Source: Acanthochlamys bracteata
Taxonomy: Eukaryota > Streptophyta > Magnoliopsida > Pandanales > Velloziaceae
Direction of reading: 5' to 3'
Assembly (NCBI GenBank): GCA_019914995.1
Contig: CM034141.1
Location: 5,744,001 to 5,808,000 of the forward strand
Length of the DNA stretch: 64,000 nucleotides
The first letter of the stretch is position 1; each line of letters begins with the position of its first letter. The notes under the pieces were generated by a model. That model was given only the letters and a program-made list of their open reading frames with translations, made no database searches and was not told the origin of the DNA. The translations under genes and the position numbers were made by a program. This document shows positions 35,353 to 47,800 of the stretch, in pieces.

Positions 35353-38225
35353 TCAATCACTGACTTTACGGACACGATCTCGCCAAGAACCTTGCTGCAT
35401 AGAAAGCACCTGCAAGGAGCATTTAACCATTACTACCCCTTCCAGAAAGTAAAGAAACTCAAAATTGAAAGAAGACTTCAGCTCCTACAGCCAGAATTAC
35501 AAAGTAATACAAGAGCTCTGCAGGTCACGATGCTCTACCTTGTCACTCACTAAAGCAGCATTGCTCTGCTTTTCATCATCTTCCGCAACAGTTGGCTCTT
35601 TTTCAGGGTGTTCACTTTCAACACGTTTTGAGTCTTCTGGCACAAGAGGTGCTCCAAACATAGCGTGATCATGAGCAGCCTTAATCTCGTCTTCACGTTT
35701 GGTCTAATTCCAAGTAACAGACCACCATTTAGGGAGTATTTGTATCATATTAACTTCCAGTGATAAAGATTAGGGAGTATTTTCTATCATATTAACTTCA
35801 GGTGATAAAGAGTTATAATGGACTGCAACACATACCTGTACAGCAGAAAACCGGAAACTTCGGCCAATGTCCTTCACCAGAGAAACGTCATCTTCAGCCA
35901 CTACAAATAAGGTAACCAGGCATCGTTGAAACTCACAATTAGAGGAGGAAGTATAATCTTTGTGAGCCATGAAGGCATGTAACAGTAGAGTCTATAGAGG
36001 CAAAAGTATGCTCCATGGCATGTCAAAGATGCTTTATCTATAAGAATTAAGCTCGGAAGCAGTGAAACTAGCAGCAAATAATGAAAGAATTCAGATAGAA
36101 TGCTAAAAACAAAATTATGAAGTACACACCTCTACAAAACAATACACTGAAGAATGTGGAAATTGGAACATATAGACAGGACAGCTAAAAGATGACATAA
36201 TAAAGCAAAAACATCTTTGGCAGAGGAAGCAATTAATAGCTCTATTAATAAAAGCCGACAGGTCACAAAAGATACTTATATTACAAACCAGTAACATAGT
36301 TTCAGGAATTCCTCTGATTGTTTTAACTTGGCAACCTAGTCACCATAATAAAAATAGCAAGAGGCAGATTTGAGCTCACCTTCCATTTCCTCATCATCAA
36401 GGGGTGCATCCTTGTTGAAATCAAACCGTTCCCATCCACTTTTCATACCCATTGCAGTGTCATTCGCAGCTAGAGAAGACCAGATTCAAATATGACATAG
36501 ACATTTGGGTGCTGAAGTGAATGTTTGCTCAACAACAAGTAGGACACCTTGCACATAAATTCTTATGACCAACCGGGTACAGAAACTATGGTATCAATTT
36601 ATATAAAATGTTTGAACAATTATGGATCTCAGGGCATTTCAAATATATCAGAACCTTAGACCAATTGAAGCTAGAAAAAGAGAGATTTCTTTTCTCACAA
36701 TACTACCTTATGGTGCCTGATGTAAACTACATCCTTCTTAAGGCAACGATGATACAATAGTGAGGACCATGAGGCCAAGTATCGTATATAGCACTCATGA
36801 ATAATGCTTGTCCAACAGAAAATATTGCTTTCAGAGATAGCACATGAGATGTATTGATATATCTGATGAAGAACATTAGAATATATTTTCCACTACTGTA
36901 ACTACATCAGGCATATATTTAGATGAATCTAACACAAACTGCTACAAATGACTATACTAACACAGTCTGCCATGATTAAGCAGGGCATAAAGCACTAACA
37001 ATTCTTAATATAAGACCACAAAGTTACAAATATTACAGATAATGTATCAAAAGATAGCTACAATCATCATCCAAAGCAAAATCAACGATGCTTTAAAGTG
37101 CATTATGGTATCACTTCAATGCATATGTAGAGACTCCTCCAATTGATCTCTTTTAAATTTAAAATCTTGTTAAAATATTCAAAGCAGAAAATCCACATAT
37201 CTGGAGTTCTTTTAAAACTGAATTCCAGAGAAATCATTCTGATAGATGCAGTATAAAAACAAACTCTTGTACAGATAAACAGCGTAAATTTGTTTTTTAA
37301 ATTAACTCACAATCCAAGACATAAGCAGTGCATAAGAATAAACCAGTACCAGTTCGTGAAAGCTGAAGCTTCATTTTTGCCTTCACTCTCTCTGCTGGTG
37401 TCTGCCAAGATCTTACTATTAGTTCCAAGCAATTTCACTGCGCTCATTGACTACAATCCAATGGTCACAAAATCGAAACATTGCTGCAGGAATGGGAAAA
37501 ATCACACTAACCATTTGAGAATACCCTTCTATTAACTGCGCGTAATCTGTACTAGCACCACCTTTCCCATTCTTGCTCCGTGTCTTCTCGCTTCTCCTAG
37601 AATCCCTCTCTGGCGATCGACTCCTTCTCGAATCCCTCTCTAGTGATGCTCTCCTCCTAGAAGTCCTTTCAGGCGATCTATTCCTTCTAGAATCCCTCAC
37701 TGGAGACCGACTCTTCCTAGAGTCCTTCTCTACCGATTGTCTCCTTCTCGAATCTCTTTCCGGCAACCGTTTCCTTCTAGAATCCCTCACTGGAGACCGA
37801 CTCTTCCTAGAATCCCTCTCTACTGATCGTCTCCTTCTCGTATCTCTTTCCGGCGACCGTTTCCTTCTAGAATCCCTAGCCGGAGATCGGCTTCTCCGAT
37901 CTCGACTCCTCGACCGCCGCCATTTCTCATCCGGAGACCGACTACGTTCCCTACGCCGACGATCACCATCTCTACTCCGGCTTACGGCATCATCTTTCTT
38001 TCCAAGCTTGCGCTGGACGGCGGATAGCTGCTCTTGCTTTTCGGCTTTATCGGGCGATGAAGCTTTGACGAAGTTGGAAAATAGAGAACACGATGAGGAG
38101 GGTTTCTGGAAACTGTTGCTATTATCATCGCCGGAGCTGAAACCAAGCCCATGCTTGAATCGAGCGGCGCCTTCTCCACGCCGGGAAAGTTCGTCGTGGT
38201 ACTCTGCAGCCTTCGATTCCTCCAT
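35353..38225 (-). CDS. RS-rich protein, RSRC2/SMAP-like
   Basis: Six exons keep phase: complement(37512..38225, 37350..37401, 36380..36469, 35836..35900, 35539..35703, 35353..35409), giving 380 residues. Residues about 80-225 form a dense Arg/Ser domain built from repeated RDSRR-x-RSPE units, typical of spliceosome-associated proteins. The later exons encode TPAERVKAKMKLQL, then SGWERFDFNKDAPLDDEEME and a Lys/Glu-rich tail ending GSWRDRVRKVSD. The W-F-NKDAPLDD segment resembles the small acidic protein (SMAP) domain found in RSRC2-type proteins. It is expected to be nuclear and linked to pre-mRNA splicing, by composition and homology only. The first exon alone contains the RS domain; its repeats at the DNA level also leave a long antisense open frame, which is a shadow. 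Confidence 0.85.
37590..37900. repeat. Short tandem repeats encoding the RS domain
   Basis: Imperfect units of about 30 bases, paired into higher units of roughly 120 bases, encode the RDSRRxRSPE repeats. The sequence CTAGAATCCCTCACTGGAGA recurs at about 37690 and 37783, and variants recur across the block. This suggests recent expansion of the RS domain by slippage or unequal exchange. Confidence 0.75.
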
Positions 38226-38720
38226 GAATGAAATGAGTTCAAAATCCTAAACCGTCTCCATGACTTCCATCTATAAAGGATACCAACTGTGACAGTCCAG
38301 TATTGCTGGACTAGTGGGGTCGCTATGCCGACGCGACAGTCCACATATGCAGGAATCACAAAGTATCGTCTTTACTTAACCTCTAACTCATATCTGAATC
38401 AGATCAAAAGTAGTATTTTTACCGTCTGCAGTCGAAAAATTTTATCCTTGAAGTAAAACAACATAAATAGAAAATAACCTTGTACAGAATCAACACAAAA
38501 ACAAAACAATGAAGATACTGTGCGTAAAGAAGAATACAGATAATGCCTAAAAACAAGTAACACAAAAAACATATGTTTGTTGTATAGAAATGTTTCCTAA
38601 GCCAGTTAACAAAAAATGTTCCTATAAGTTCTCCGGCCCACCCACTTTGATGCACCTGAAGTAGTATTTCAAGCAAGTATCTTAACAAAAATACACGGAT
38701 ATGCTAGGTATACATGATAA
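38226..38720. other. Upstream region of the RS-protein gene
   Basis: This contains the leader and promoter of the minus-strand RS-protein gene. A GC-richer patch lies near 38300-38350, and the rest is AT-rich sequence up to the eIF2-gamma fragment. No supported gene or clear TATA box. Confidence 0.4.
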
Positions 38721-39030
38721 CTACTTCAACAACGGGTAAGGTGGGATGTCTAGTGTGACTCCCGCTTGAATCTGGCCCCGACCAATTAGACGCCAGTGTT
38801 TTTCGACACTGGTGACTCAGTGCAACTTTATCTCCTTTGCTTGTGCATAGGGGTGCTGTGAGTGCCAACTTTGCCAGGTCGTTCTTCACTGCAACAACTC
38901 CTGCCCTTGTTGACATGGAACCTATGTTGAGCATCAGCAATTCACCCTTTGTCAGCTTTGTGACTTTTCCTTGCTTCTCTGTACCCTCTGTCCTCACACC
39001 TAAAAGTCTCCGAAGCAGAAAGAAGTTAAT
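38721..39030 (-). pseudogene. eIF2-gamma 3'-terminal fragment, frameshifted
   Basis: Reading from 39030, the sequence encodes [20 protein letters not shown], then [17 protein letters not shown] and [15 protein letters not shown], matching the C-terminal domain of translation initiation factor eIF2 gamma. Near 38808-38816 a one-base insertion shifts the frame; the homology continues in the next frame as [16 protein letters not shown] and ends IPPYPLLK at a stop at 38721. Homology starts abruptly upstream, so about three quarters of the gene is missing. Lack of introns and 5' truncation fit a processed or fragmentary pseudogene. No poly(A) tract is obvious. It is embedded in a gene-poor stretch. 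Confidence 0.85.
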
Positions 39031-39658
39031 TTTTATCCTTCTTGTGGGTATACAGGTAGTCGATCTGTTTTATTTGTTTCATGGACTGTTTGCAGCAAGC
39101 ACGGTTAGATGCCATGAAAAGTCATGCTAGAATAGTATTCTAATGAAACAACTAAAGAAGCCAAAATTGGGATCACATATACCCAACAGTAAGTAAGAAT
39201 AGATAAAGAAGCACCAAACACCATACTGTCTCTTGCCTTTGCTCCCGTCCACCAAATTCACAAAAGTTAGTGCCATTGAGAGAAATTATTTCAGGTATCA
39301 GCAAAGCCATATATCGAGAGATCAAAACATAAGCCCGTAACAGTACAGTTGTTCTTCTATAACATAAGCTTGACTTATATCAAATTAACATAAAACCAAA
39401 CAGATGTTGTTCATTTAAAAAGTAATAAACTTATGTAATAAGCTTAATGCACAGCCATTGATCCCCGATTCCCATTTCTCCCCTTACAATGAAATAAATC
39501 CAGGTCATGCTAGCAGCAGCTTATCTTTTTTTCCTGGAGCCATGGTCGCCTACAAGCTTTTCAATAAAAGTTTATTGAAATGAAAATTAAAAATTAAAAA
39601 GAAAAAAACAACATTGCACAAAAGTAACTTTTCGCAAGCATTCACCTAGCTCTGCAAG
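39031..39658. other. Spacer and 3' UTR of the small membrane-protein gene
   Basis: No gene is supported. The part close to 39658 is probably 3' UTR of the minus-strand two-exon gene. The remainder is AT-rich and featureless. Confidence 0.4.
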
Positions 39659-40201
39659 TTAAACCTCCTCGCTGCTGCTACCCCTTGTTGTCATGAGGCT
39701 TTCGGCCATCGCACGCTCCCTATTTTGTGCCTGCCTCTCTACAGCCACCATGTACAAGCCTTGAACACAAACAGAAAACAATTCATCAGGGAATAGAAGC
39801 AATGCTAGATTAATTTTTTCAAAATTCACCAAGAAAATGAATGCATATGAGAGCTCAATACAACTGAATGATCTCTCCCTACAAACAACAATAAAAAATA
39901 ATGATATCTACTCACCAATCCAGTAAAACAACACAACAACAAAGATCAAATACTGAAAAATTTTACCATCAAGTAAAACTTTTTTAAAAAAAGAAAATAA
40001 ATAAGAACTACCTAAAAACCAAGATTGAATTTTGAAGTGTTTTACAAACAAATTTCTTCAATGGAGAGCTGGGTAGGTCATACATAATGAAATTTTACCT
40101 ACAGCACTACCGATCGCACAGACCCAGAGGATTCGCATCGACCATTTATCTCCAACCACACCCCTTGATGCCCACATTCTTGTTCCTTCAGTTCTCTGCA
40201 T
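39659..40201 (-). CDS. Small single-pass membrane protein, unnamed
   Basis: Two short coding exons, complement(40099..40201, 39659..39759), join in phase to give 67 residues, or 59 if translation begins at the second Met (ATG at 40177). The first exon encodes MWASRGVVGDKWSMRILWVC and continues into a hydrophobic stretch (VCAIGSAVGLYMVAV) completed by exon 2, which forms one transmembrane helix. A charged tail ERQAQNRERAMAES and an acidic end SSSEEV follow. The upstream ATG overlaps a possible splice acceptor (ATGCAG), so the downstream start may be the true one. Upstream leader exons probably lie near 40270-40330 and 40900-40990. I recall similar short plant-specific proteins but cannot name this one. 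Its function is unknown. Confidence 0.7.
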
Positions 40202-40259
40202 TCAAACATTCAAGCTTACTTAGAACCGATAATGAAATCATTCTTGAACAAGCAGACGA

Positions 40260-40995
40260 AAATTTTTACCTGTTATTGGAGAGAGAGAGAGAGACGCATT
40301 TATTGCACAGAGGCAATTGTTACAGTACGAAGGCGACTCACGGCGGCGATCGCGTGCACTTCCAATGCGAGCAAAGGTTGGTGAAATTAACGATGGGAGA
40401 AAGAATAAAAAAAAGAGGAGAAGGGAAATGCTATGTCGGCGAAGGGATAGGAGATTGCGCGGCGGCTACGGGAGAAGGAAGACGAGATGCTGCGGAGGAG
40501 GAACGATATTTTTAGTATTAGAAATTACTAGGAATCCCTCCTTCGAGGTAACATTGCATTACTTCCGTTTTACAAATGGAACGTGAAATCAACGTTCGTT
40601 GAAATTCCCGGCGCTTAACTACACAAGCAACCGAAAAACAATTTAGAAAACGTTTGATTTACTGAAAACGTTTGAAATAGCAATCGAAATTACTGCTCCT
40701 GTGCTGAATTGAACCAAAGCAGATTGAACAAAAGCTCAAAAAAAGAGAGAGAAAGAAAAAGAAAAGAAGACAAACGAAAAGCTAGCAATTGTGTAGCGGA
40801 TCGAAAGCCGGTGGAAAAAAACTAAATCAATCTCCCCAAGTGTGAAGTGGAGACCGGTGGTCCTGGAACTGACCTTAAAGAGAAGAAAACTCACAGCAAC
40901 AGCACGCCGACGAAGATTATTGTCGCTCTTAGGTCGCTCTTTGTTTAGGGTTTTTTCGTGCCGGAGAAGAGAATAGCTCTAGCTATAAAACGGAA
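40260..40995 (-). promoter_or_regulatory. 5' leader exons and telo-box of the small protein gene
   Basis: On the minus strand the block near 40995-40900 is leader-like. It includes an AAACCCTAAACA telo-box (plus-strand 40943-40953), common in promoters and leaders of plant ribosomal and growth genes, and ends at a GTGAGTTTTC donor. A second candidate leader exon ends CCAATAACAG before GTAAAAATT near 40270; it contains a CT repeat and an in-frame stop, so it is not coding. These assignments rest on splice consensus only. Confidence 0.45.
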
Positions 40996-41039
40996 TAAAA
41001 TAGAAGAAGCTCGAAGAAAGAGCTGAGAAATGAAAACAA

Positions 41040-44000
41040 ACTATGGACCGTAGTTACTCTATGGGCTTGATGCTAATGGGCCTTACTCTTTAACGTTTTT
41101 TTTTTTTTAGTCCAAGAACTTGTTCAACTTTCCAAATACATGGAAGGAAGTATGGCACTCTAGCTGTGCTCATCCTAGTGGGCGTTTTGGGATTTCGTAT
41201 CCCAACCTTTTTTTTTCTTAAATTTTTAATTATATATTTTTTAATATATATTTTATAAATATTTAAAAAAATTAATTAAAATTTTATAAAAAATTATATA
41301 ATAAAATTATATAATAAAATTTTTATTATATATTTTAATTATTTTTTATAAGTAAAATTTAATGCTTATTTTTAAAAAAATAAATATTTTTTATTCTAAA
41401 AATATTTTATTATAAATACTTTTAAACGCTCCCTAGTCTAACACAAAATTTTAATTAGTTTGTTATCAATTTTCTAATTTCTTTTGGCAATTATATTTAT
41501 GATTGTTTATTCATGGTTTTTTTGCTAATGGTGTTTATTAATTTTCTAAGAATCAGCAACTTCAAAATTTTGGTTTTAGAAAGAAGAAATTGCATGAAAA
41601 CTGATAACTCTTTAGCTTTCTTGTTTTCTTTTTTTCAGTTCACTTCAGAATACAGCAACAATTTAAGTGATACGATCACGGATAAATTTGTGGAAGACTT
41701 AAAAAATGTTTGAAAGTATTTTTGAAACTAAAAATTGTTTCTAGATTTATGTCAACAGAGAAGCAATAAAAATAGTAAAAAATGAATAAAATAATAATAA
41801 GAACTCATGAGCTGAATTCAATTTGAAAAAACTGAAAGCATTTACTTTATTGAAAAGTGATTTTAGTCGTCTAAGAATAACTTTCAATTGAGTTTTTATA
41901 TTTATTTTTATAAATTTATTTTGGTAATAACTCATTTTATAATTATTCTTCAAAAATTACTTTTATATCATTTCTAATCAAATAAACATACGCTGAGTTT
42001 CTTCACTTTGTCTGAGTTATATGCTAATATTGTTCTTTAATTTCATAAACTGTAAATTTAATAAAACTGAATTTTATAAAAAATAAATTAAAAATAAGTT
42101 CACAATAAATTAAATATGATTTAAATTAAAAAAATTGACAAAAGTAAGTAATTTCTATTTTAGGGCGTGTTTATCTTAATAAAAAAATAGATAAAATAAA
42201 TTTTTTAAAAATTAATTTAAAAAATCAAATTAAAATTTTAAAAAATTTTATTAATAAAAAATTTTATTTTAATTTTGATATATATTTATATTAAAAATTA
42301 ATTTAAAAAATAAATTTGATGTGTTAGTAAACACGGAACGGGCAATGCCGCAATACAGACATCTAAAATACAGGGTAGTACATATAAGTAATTTTATTTA
42401 GATAAGTTTCAGAGTAATTATTAATAAAGTTTTTTAAAAATATTTATAATTTATATTTATTTTTCAAAAGATGTTATGCATAATTTTTTGTAAAAGCAGA
42501 AGAAAGAAAAGCGAAGGGAATAATAAGATGCTCTTCACATAAGCACCCATCACATCATCAGTCCCCATCCACCATTACTTCTTCTGAACTTATAACACAA
42601 AAAATCCAAAGAACTCCACTGCTTTACTGCTTTAGGTTCCTTCCTTGTAACTTGAGTCATGGCATTTCCTGTGTTTTCTTTGTGCGCAGCATGGGCCACC
42701 CTTCACCCACTTGAGCCATTCAGATAAGACCTATGGTGTTTAGAGTATTTTTTCAATATATATTTTTAATAGGAGATATTTTAATTTAGTTTTAAAAATT
42801 AAATTCTTTTTTATTTAAAAATAAAAATAAATAATAATTAAATCTTATACGTAAATTTTTATATTTCTAAAATTTAAGTGAATTGTATAAAAATTATAAA
42901 AAATTTATTAAAAATGTGTTAAAAAAATATTTTGTAAACAATGTTGTCAAATAATTACCGTAATATTAACTTTTATTTATAATCAACCGTACAGACTAAT
43001 TCAAAATTTTAAAAAAAAGATAGCCAAATTCATAATGATTGCCATTATTAATCTTCAATTATGTAGTCATCGAGAAACAAAAGCTTCACAATATGAAGAT
43101 GATTTCTGCAAAATAAGCCGTAAAATGCATATATTTTAATAAAATTACTTAATGTAGTGTATATTTGGCATCATATTGTGTTAAAACAATTGTACAGAAA
43201 AATTTTAAAATTTTCGATATATATATATATATATATATGTAATCGTAAATGTTATTCTTCAATATCTCTATGACTAATGTTTTCATTACGTTTTATTTTG
43301 AGAAAGGAAACTTTTACATTGGGTAATAATTATTTGCTGTAATTAATGTACCGTGTTTGGGAAACATATGAGATCAATTTCATTTCACCGAAGACCGAGA
43401 TCCGGTAGCTGACGTTACTAAGTTGCAGCAGTTTAATCACTAAATTGTCAAAACTGCCCTCAATTATTTTTCTTTAACTCTGTTGCATTGCGCTGGTGAT
43501 CATAACAGTACTTCGTCAGCTACGAGGAATTTGTTCACCAGTACAAATTGTTTTTAAAATAATTTTTTAAAAATAAAAAAAAATTATTTTTAAAATTTTA
43601 TCCAAACAATAATATAATAATAATATTATTATTATTTTGTATATTGTAAATTTTTAATAAATTTTCTAATTATTTATAAATTATATTAAAAATATAATTT
43701 TAAAAATTAAAAATTTATTTTTTAAAAAAACAATAACAAATAGCTCCTAAGAGGCCCACATTGTTTTAGATAAGGTCTTTGAGATAATTGGTTGATATGG
43801 TAAAAGGTATTCGATTCTAAAGCACCTGAAAACGTTTTCCAAACATAAAAAATATTAAAAACTTCGAAGTTATATTTTTAAAATATATTTATAAATATAA
43901 AAATTTAGATATGTATTTATAAAATATTATTGATAAATATGAATGAGACGTTTGAAAATAATTATAAATTAAGTTTTTAAAAAATATGTATTTATTTTAA

Positions 44001-44640
44001 TAATAATAGTAATTAGTAATAATAGAATTTTATTATATATATTTTGCATTAGAATTCTTTTTAAAGATATTATAAATATTATAAAAAATTTTGTTAAAAA
44101 TCTGAAATAAAAAAAATTAGTACAAAAAATAATCCTAACGTAGTGACAAACGGCGTCCAAGTTTTGAAATTAAAAACATCTTAATAAGTCAAGCAAAATT
44201 TTTTGTTTTTCTTACTATGTGAAAGGGGTTAACATTTTCAAGGAAAACATTACTAAAAAGTTAAATCCTATTTTTTACATCATATTTAGATATATTAGGA
44301 CAATTGAGTGACGTGGAAAATAAAAAACTTGAAAATTTCGACTGAGTAGTGTCTGCTAATTTAGAGATATTTAGTTGAGATTTTAAATAACTGAGTTTGT
44401 TGTGAGAAATCTAATAATGTTACGCATTCCTTCAAAACTTTTATAAATTTTTAATTACTAAACTACTAATTTAATTAAAGTAGTAAAAACATATGTTAGA
44501 CAATAAAATTATTTCTTTATTGCAAACAGAAAAACACATTACAAGTAGCACACATCTACTAATAAAAATTCTTCATGTGTACAAAAATAAAAATAATAAA
44601 TAATTTAAAGAAATAATAACAAACATAAGTACAGAATGGT
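41040..44640. other. Gene-free AT-rich spacer
   Basis: No gene is supported in 3.6 kb. Several stretches are extremely AT-rich and resemble one another (41180-41435, 42160-42345, 43545-43750). Two parts have more balanced composition: about 42520-42730, and about 43380-43540, which reads no long frame. A TA microsatellite lies at 43216-43238. Confidence 0.5.
41180..41435. repeat. AT-rich dispersed repeat (MITE-like)
   Basis: The element starts with GGGCGTTTTGGGAT and ends near AAACGCTCCC, so the ends are roughly inverted copies of each other, with an almost pure A/T interior containing ATTATATATTTTTTAATATATATTTTATAAATATTT. The same layout is seen near 50025, 54380 and 54835. No target-site duplication was determined. 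Confidence 0.5.
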
Positions 44641-44837
44641 AGGTCCCGCTTGAGGGGGCACTTTCGAAATTCTAGGCGGCGGGACTTTACACTTTATCAG
44701 TTCCGGCAAACCACGCCGAGCCTTCAAAATGAGAAAAAGAAAAGCCTCTCATTCTCTCTCCTCTTCTTTCTCTTTTTGTTTTTCTCTCTGTAGTTTCTCC
44801 TCCTTTCTCTCTATAGTTTCTTTGCTATCTCTCTCTA
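44641..44837 (+). promoter_or_regulatory. Promoter and CT-rich leader of the NAT gene
   Basis: A GC-richer block (about 44641-44730) precedes a long pyrimidine-rich leader of TCTCTC and TTTCTC runs that ends two bases before the ATG. Pyrimidine-rich leaders are common in plant genes without a TATA box. No specific element is assigned. Confidence 0.45.
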
Positions 44838-47800
44838 ATGGCAGACATAATGCATCCACCAATGGACCAGCTGCATGATCTTGAGTACTGCATAGATTCC
44901 AACCCTCCTTGGGGTAAGTCTTCATTTACTTTTTCTTGTTCATGATCTTGTTTTTGTTTTGTTTGATCAAGAGTGATTAGATTTAGTTATTCTGTATAAC
45001 TTCACCAGTGATTGTTAAATCTGGGAAATTTTTGGCGTCCTTTATAGTTTAGCTTGTTATATTTTTTGAATAAGTTTGATTCTTTATGATAAAACGTTGC
45101 CAAATAGTGTGAATTCGTTTCTTTAGTTAAGGGAAGTAAAAAATGTGAAGAGATTCAGGAGCAAGGTTAATCCTTGTAAAGGTTGGAGTTGTTTGCGTTA
45201 TTGTATAGATATTTTGAAGGAAAGGTCGCAGCTTTTTTTGCTCGTTCACACTGCAGCAGTGTTTTATTTCTTTTGAAGATGAAAGTTTTTGGATACTCGA
45301 GTCCTTCCAAGTGGGTTTCTTAATAGAGCCAAGGTAAAGGTTAGTGAAATTAGACATGATGATTTGAGAATAGAAAATGGCGTTCTTTCTGCTTGTGTTG
45401 GATCCTGTCTCTGTGGTTTCATTTCTTTAACGAGCAATCACCCCTAATTTTTGGCTTATATATAATGACCTGGAGATGCACATTATAAGAGTCTAAGTTT
45501 GGACTCAGTCAGTACTTCTTCTGCATTTTTCTGCTCTATATTTTACGTTTCTAATGCTCTGTCTGCTCTACAATGCATTCACTTAACACATTGGATCCAC
45601 AAATATTGTTTGTAGGAATCAGCAATATTTAGATCAGCAGAAGTTTGATGATTTTGTATGGATAACATTTTATTTTGTGGCAGATGAAGCTATCATTTTG
45701 GCTTTCCAAAACTATATTGTGATGCTTGGAACATCTGTAATGATTCCCTCAGGTCTCGTACCTCTGATGGGCGGCAATGATGTGAGTACATCTTTTCAGA
45801 TTATATTGGTTGTTTGCAGTTCTTTTCCTTATTCTGCACTTGCCAATCACTTTATTCTGCAAAATCATGCCTTGCCATATATGTGTGTATGACAGGGAGA
45901 TAAAGCACGGGTGATTCAGACTCTGCTTTTTGTATCTGGCATTAACACTCTTCTTCAGGCTTTATTTGGCACGCGGTTACCTGCTGTTATGGGTGGTTCC
46001 TTTGCATATGTTATACCAGTACTTTATATCATATCTGATCCTTCACTGCAACGGATACAAGACCAACATGAAGTGAGTTGTTACACCAAAACCATAAGCT
46101 ATTAAGTTGTTTCAGCTTTTATGTTTCTGACAAGGATTTGCTGTTGGATGCTCCACTCATAATATGCCTATGAAGTGCAGAAATTTTTGTTATCAATGCG
46201 AGCTATTCAAGGTGCAGTAATTGTAGCATCAAGTTTGCAGATAATTCTTGGTTACAGCCAGCTGTGGGGAATATTTTCAAGGTATCACTGTGTTGTTTTC
46301 GGAAAGGAGTAGGGTGGATGTCTTCATGAGATCATAGTTTTAAGATGTCGCTTTTGTTCACAGGTTTTTCAGTCCTCTTGCAGTGGCACCAGTAATTGGT
46401 TTGGTGGGTTTGGGGCTTTTCCAGAGAGGCTTTCCTGTGGTACCATTATGAACATCGTATATGACTTTCTAAAAATTCTTTTTACCATGATTTCTCTGAA
46501 AGTAATGATACATTCTTGTTGTCATCTGTCTTGTAGTTTATCAGAAAGAAATTATCTGTCTTGTAGGTAGGTGATTGCATTGAAATTGGTTTGCCTATGC
46601 TTTTATTGGTTATTGGTCTGTCACAGGTATATTCTATTAGTTCAATGAGGAAGACAATCTTCAGATTATCATTCTTTGTTGTATGAATTCAATTTTATGT
46701 GTAAATAATTTGCAGTATCTGAAGAACTACAGGCCATTCAAAGATGTTCCAATTTTTGAACGATTTCCAGTTCTCATCTGTGGTTTCCTAGTTTGGATTT
46801 TTGCTATTATTTTGACTGGAGCAGGTGCATACAGACATAGACCAGAGAAAACCCAAAATAATTGTCGCACTGACAGGGCTAACCTGATATCTTCTGCCCC
46901 TTGGTTAAGTGACAAGTCCTTGAAATTGTACTTCCCTCATGAGAGATAAACCTTGGCAGAACTTTTAACCTAGTCACTTCTTTTTTCATGCTTTGTAGGT
47001 TCAAGTTTCCTTATCCTCTGCAATGGGGGGCCCCAACATTTGATGTTGGACATGCAGTAGCAATGATGGCTGCTGTCTTAGTTTCTTTAGTAGAGGTTAA
47101 ATCATAAGATGCTTTGTCACTTTATTTATATTATTATGTTCTTCTCTTACTCCTTTCTGAATCTGCAGTCAACTGTTGCATACAAAGCTGCATCACGTCT
47201 TGCAATTGCAACTCCTCCTCCTCCGTATGTCTTGAGCCGAGGTATTGGCTGGCAGGTGAGATGAATATTGAAATTGACCCACTCATATTTATCTCATACA
47301 AGGCAACCGTCTTCTATTTTTATGCTTAGGAAATTAAGAGAAAAACACGCCTTCTCTTTTTGTGATGTAAGTTGAATGAACGTAGTGCTGGGAAGTTATA
47401 CTCTGTTCTCATTTGTTATTTACATTCGACATAGGAGGAATTATGTTCATTATGGGTACATCAACTCAGGCTCTGGTTTCAGCTTTTCAGTCAGACAACC
47501 TTCCAGTCAAATATAAAAAGAATTTCTTCTAATGAGTGGATTGTTAATCCTACAATGGAGCAGCTTTTAAGAAGTATATTTTCAATTCCTGAGATCATTT
47601 TGTGATGCAGTTAAGATTTTGAATCTGTCATCCAAGAGGTTAAGAAAATATTGTTTTTTCATCCTTAACTGCAAACAGAATTAGTTTGATGTCCTAAGAG
47701 AGGAGCTTGCATTTAGTCATGCCAGGATCCTAGTGTCACGAACCACTGTATGTACCAGAGGCATGTGCATAACGGACTGGTTTATATGTCTTATACCTAC

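Noticed and set aside
37573..38250. A 225-codon plus-strand open frame rich in Leu/Ser/Asp
   Set aside because: It is the antisense of the RS-repeat exon; long antisense frames are expected opposite Arg/Ser repeats, and no domain or splice context supports it.
38704..38997. An intact 97-codon eIF2-gamma-like gene
   Set aside because: The frame leaves the eIF2-gamma consensus after a one-base insertion; the true end continues in another frame, so it is a pseudogene fragment.
40087..40586. Two plus-strand frames of 142 and 89 codons over the small membrane-protein gene leader
   Set aside because: Both overlap minus-strand leader exons and show only low-complexity Arg/Gly content.
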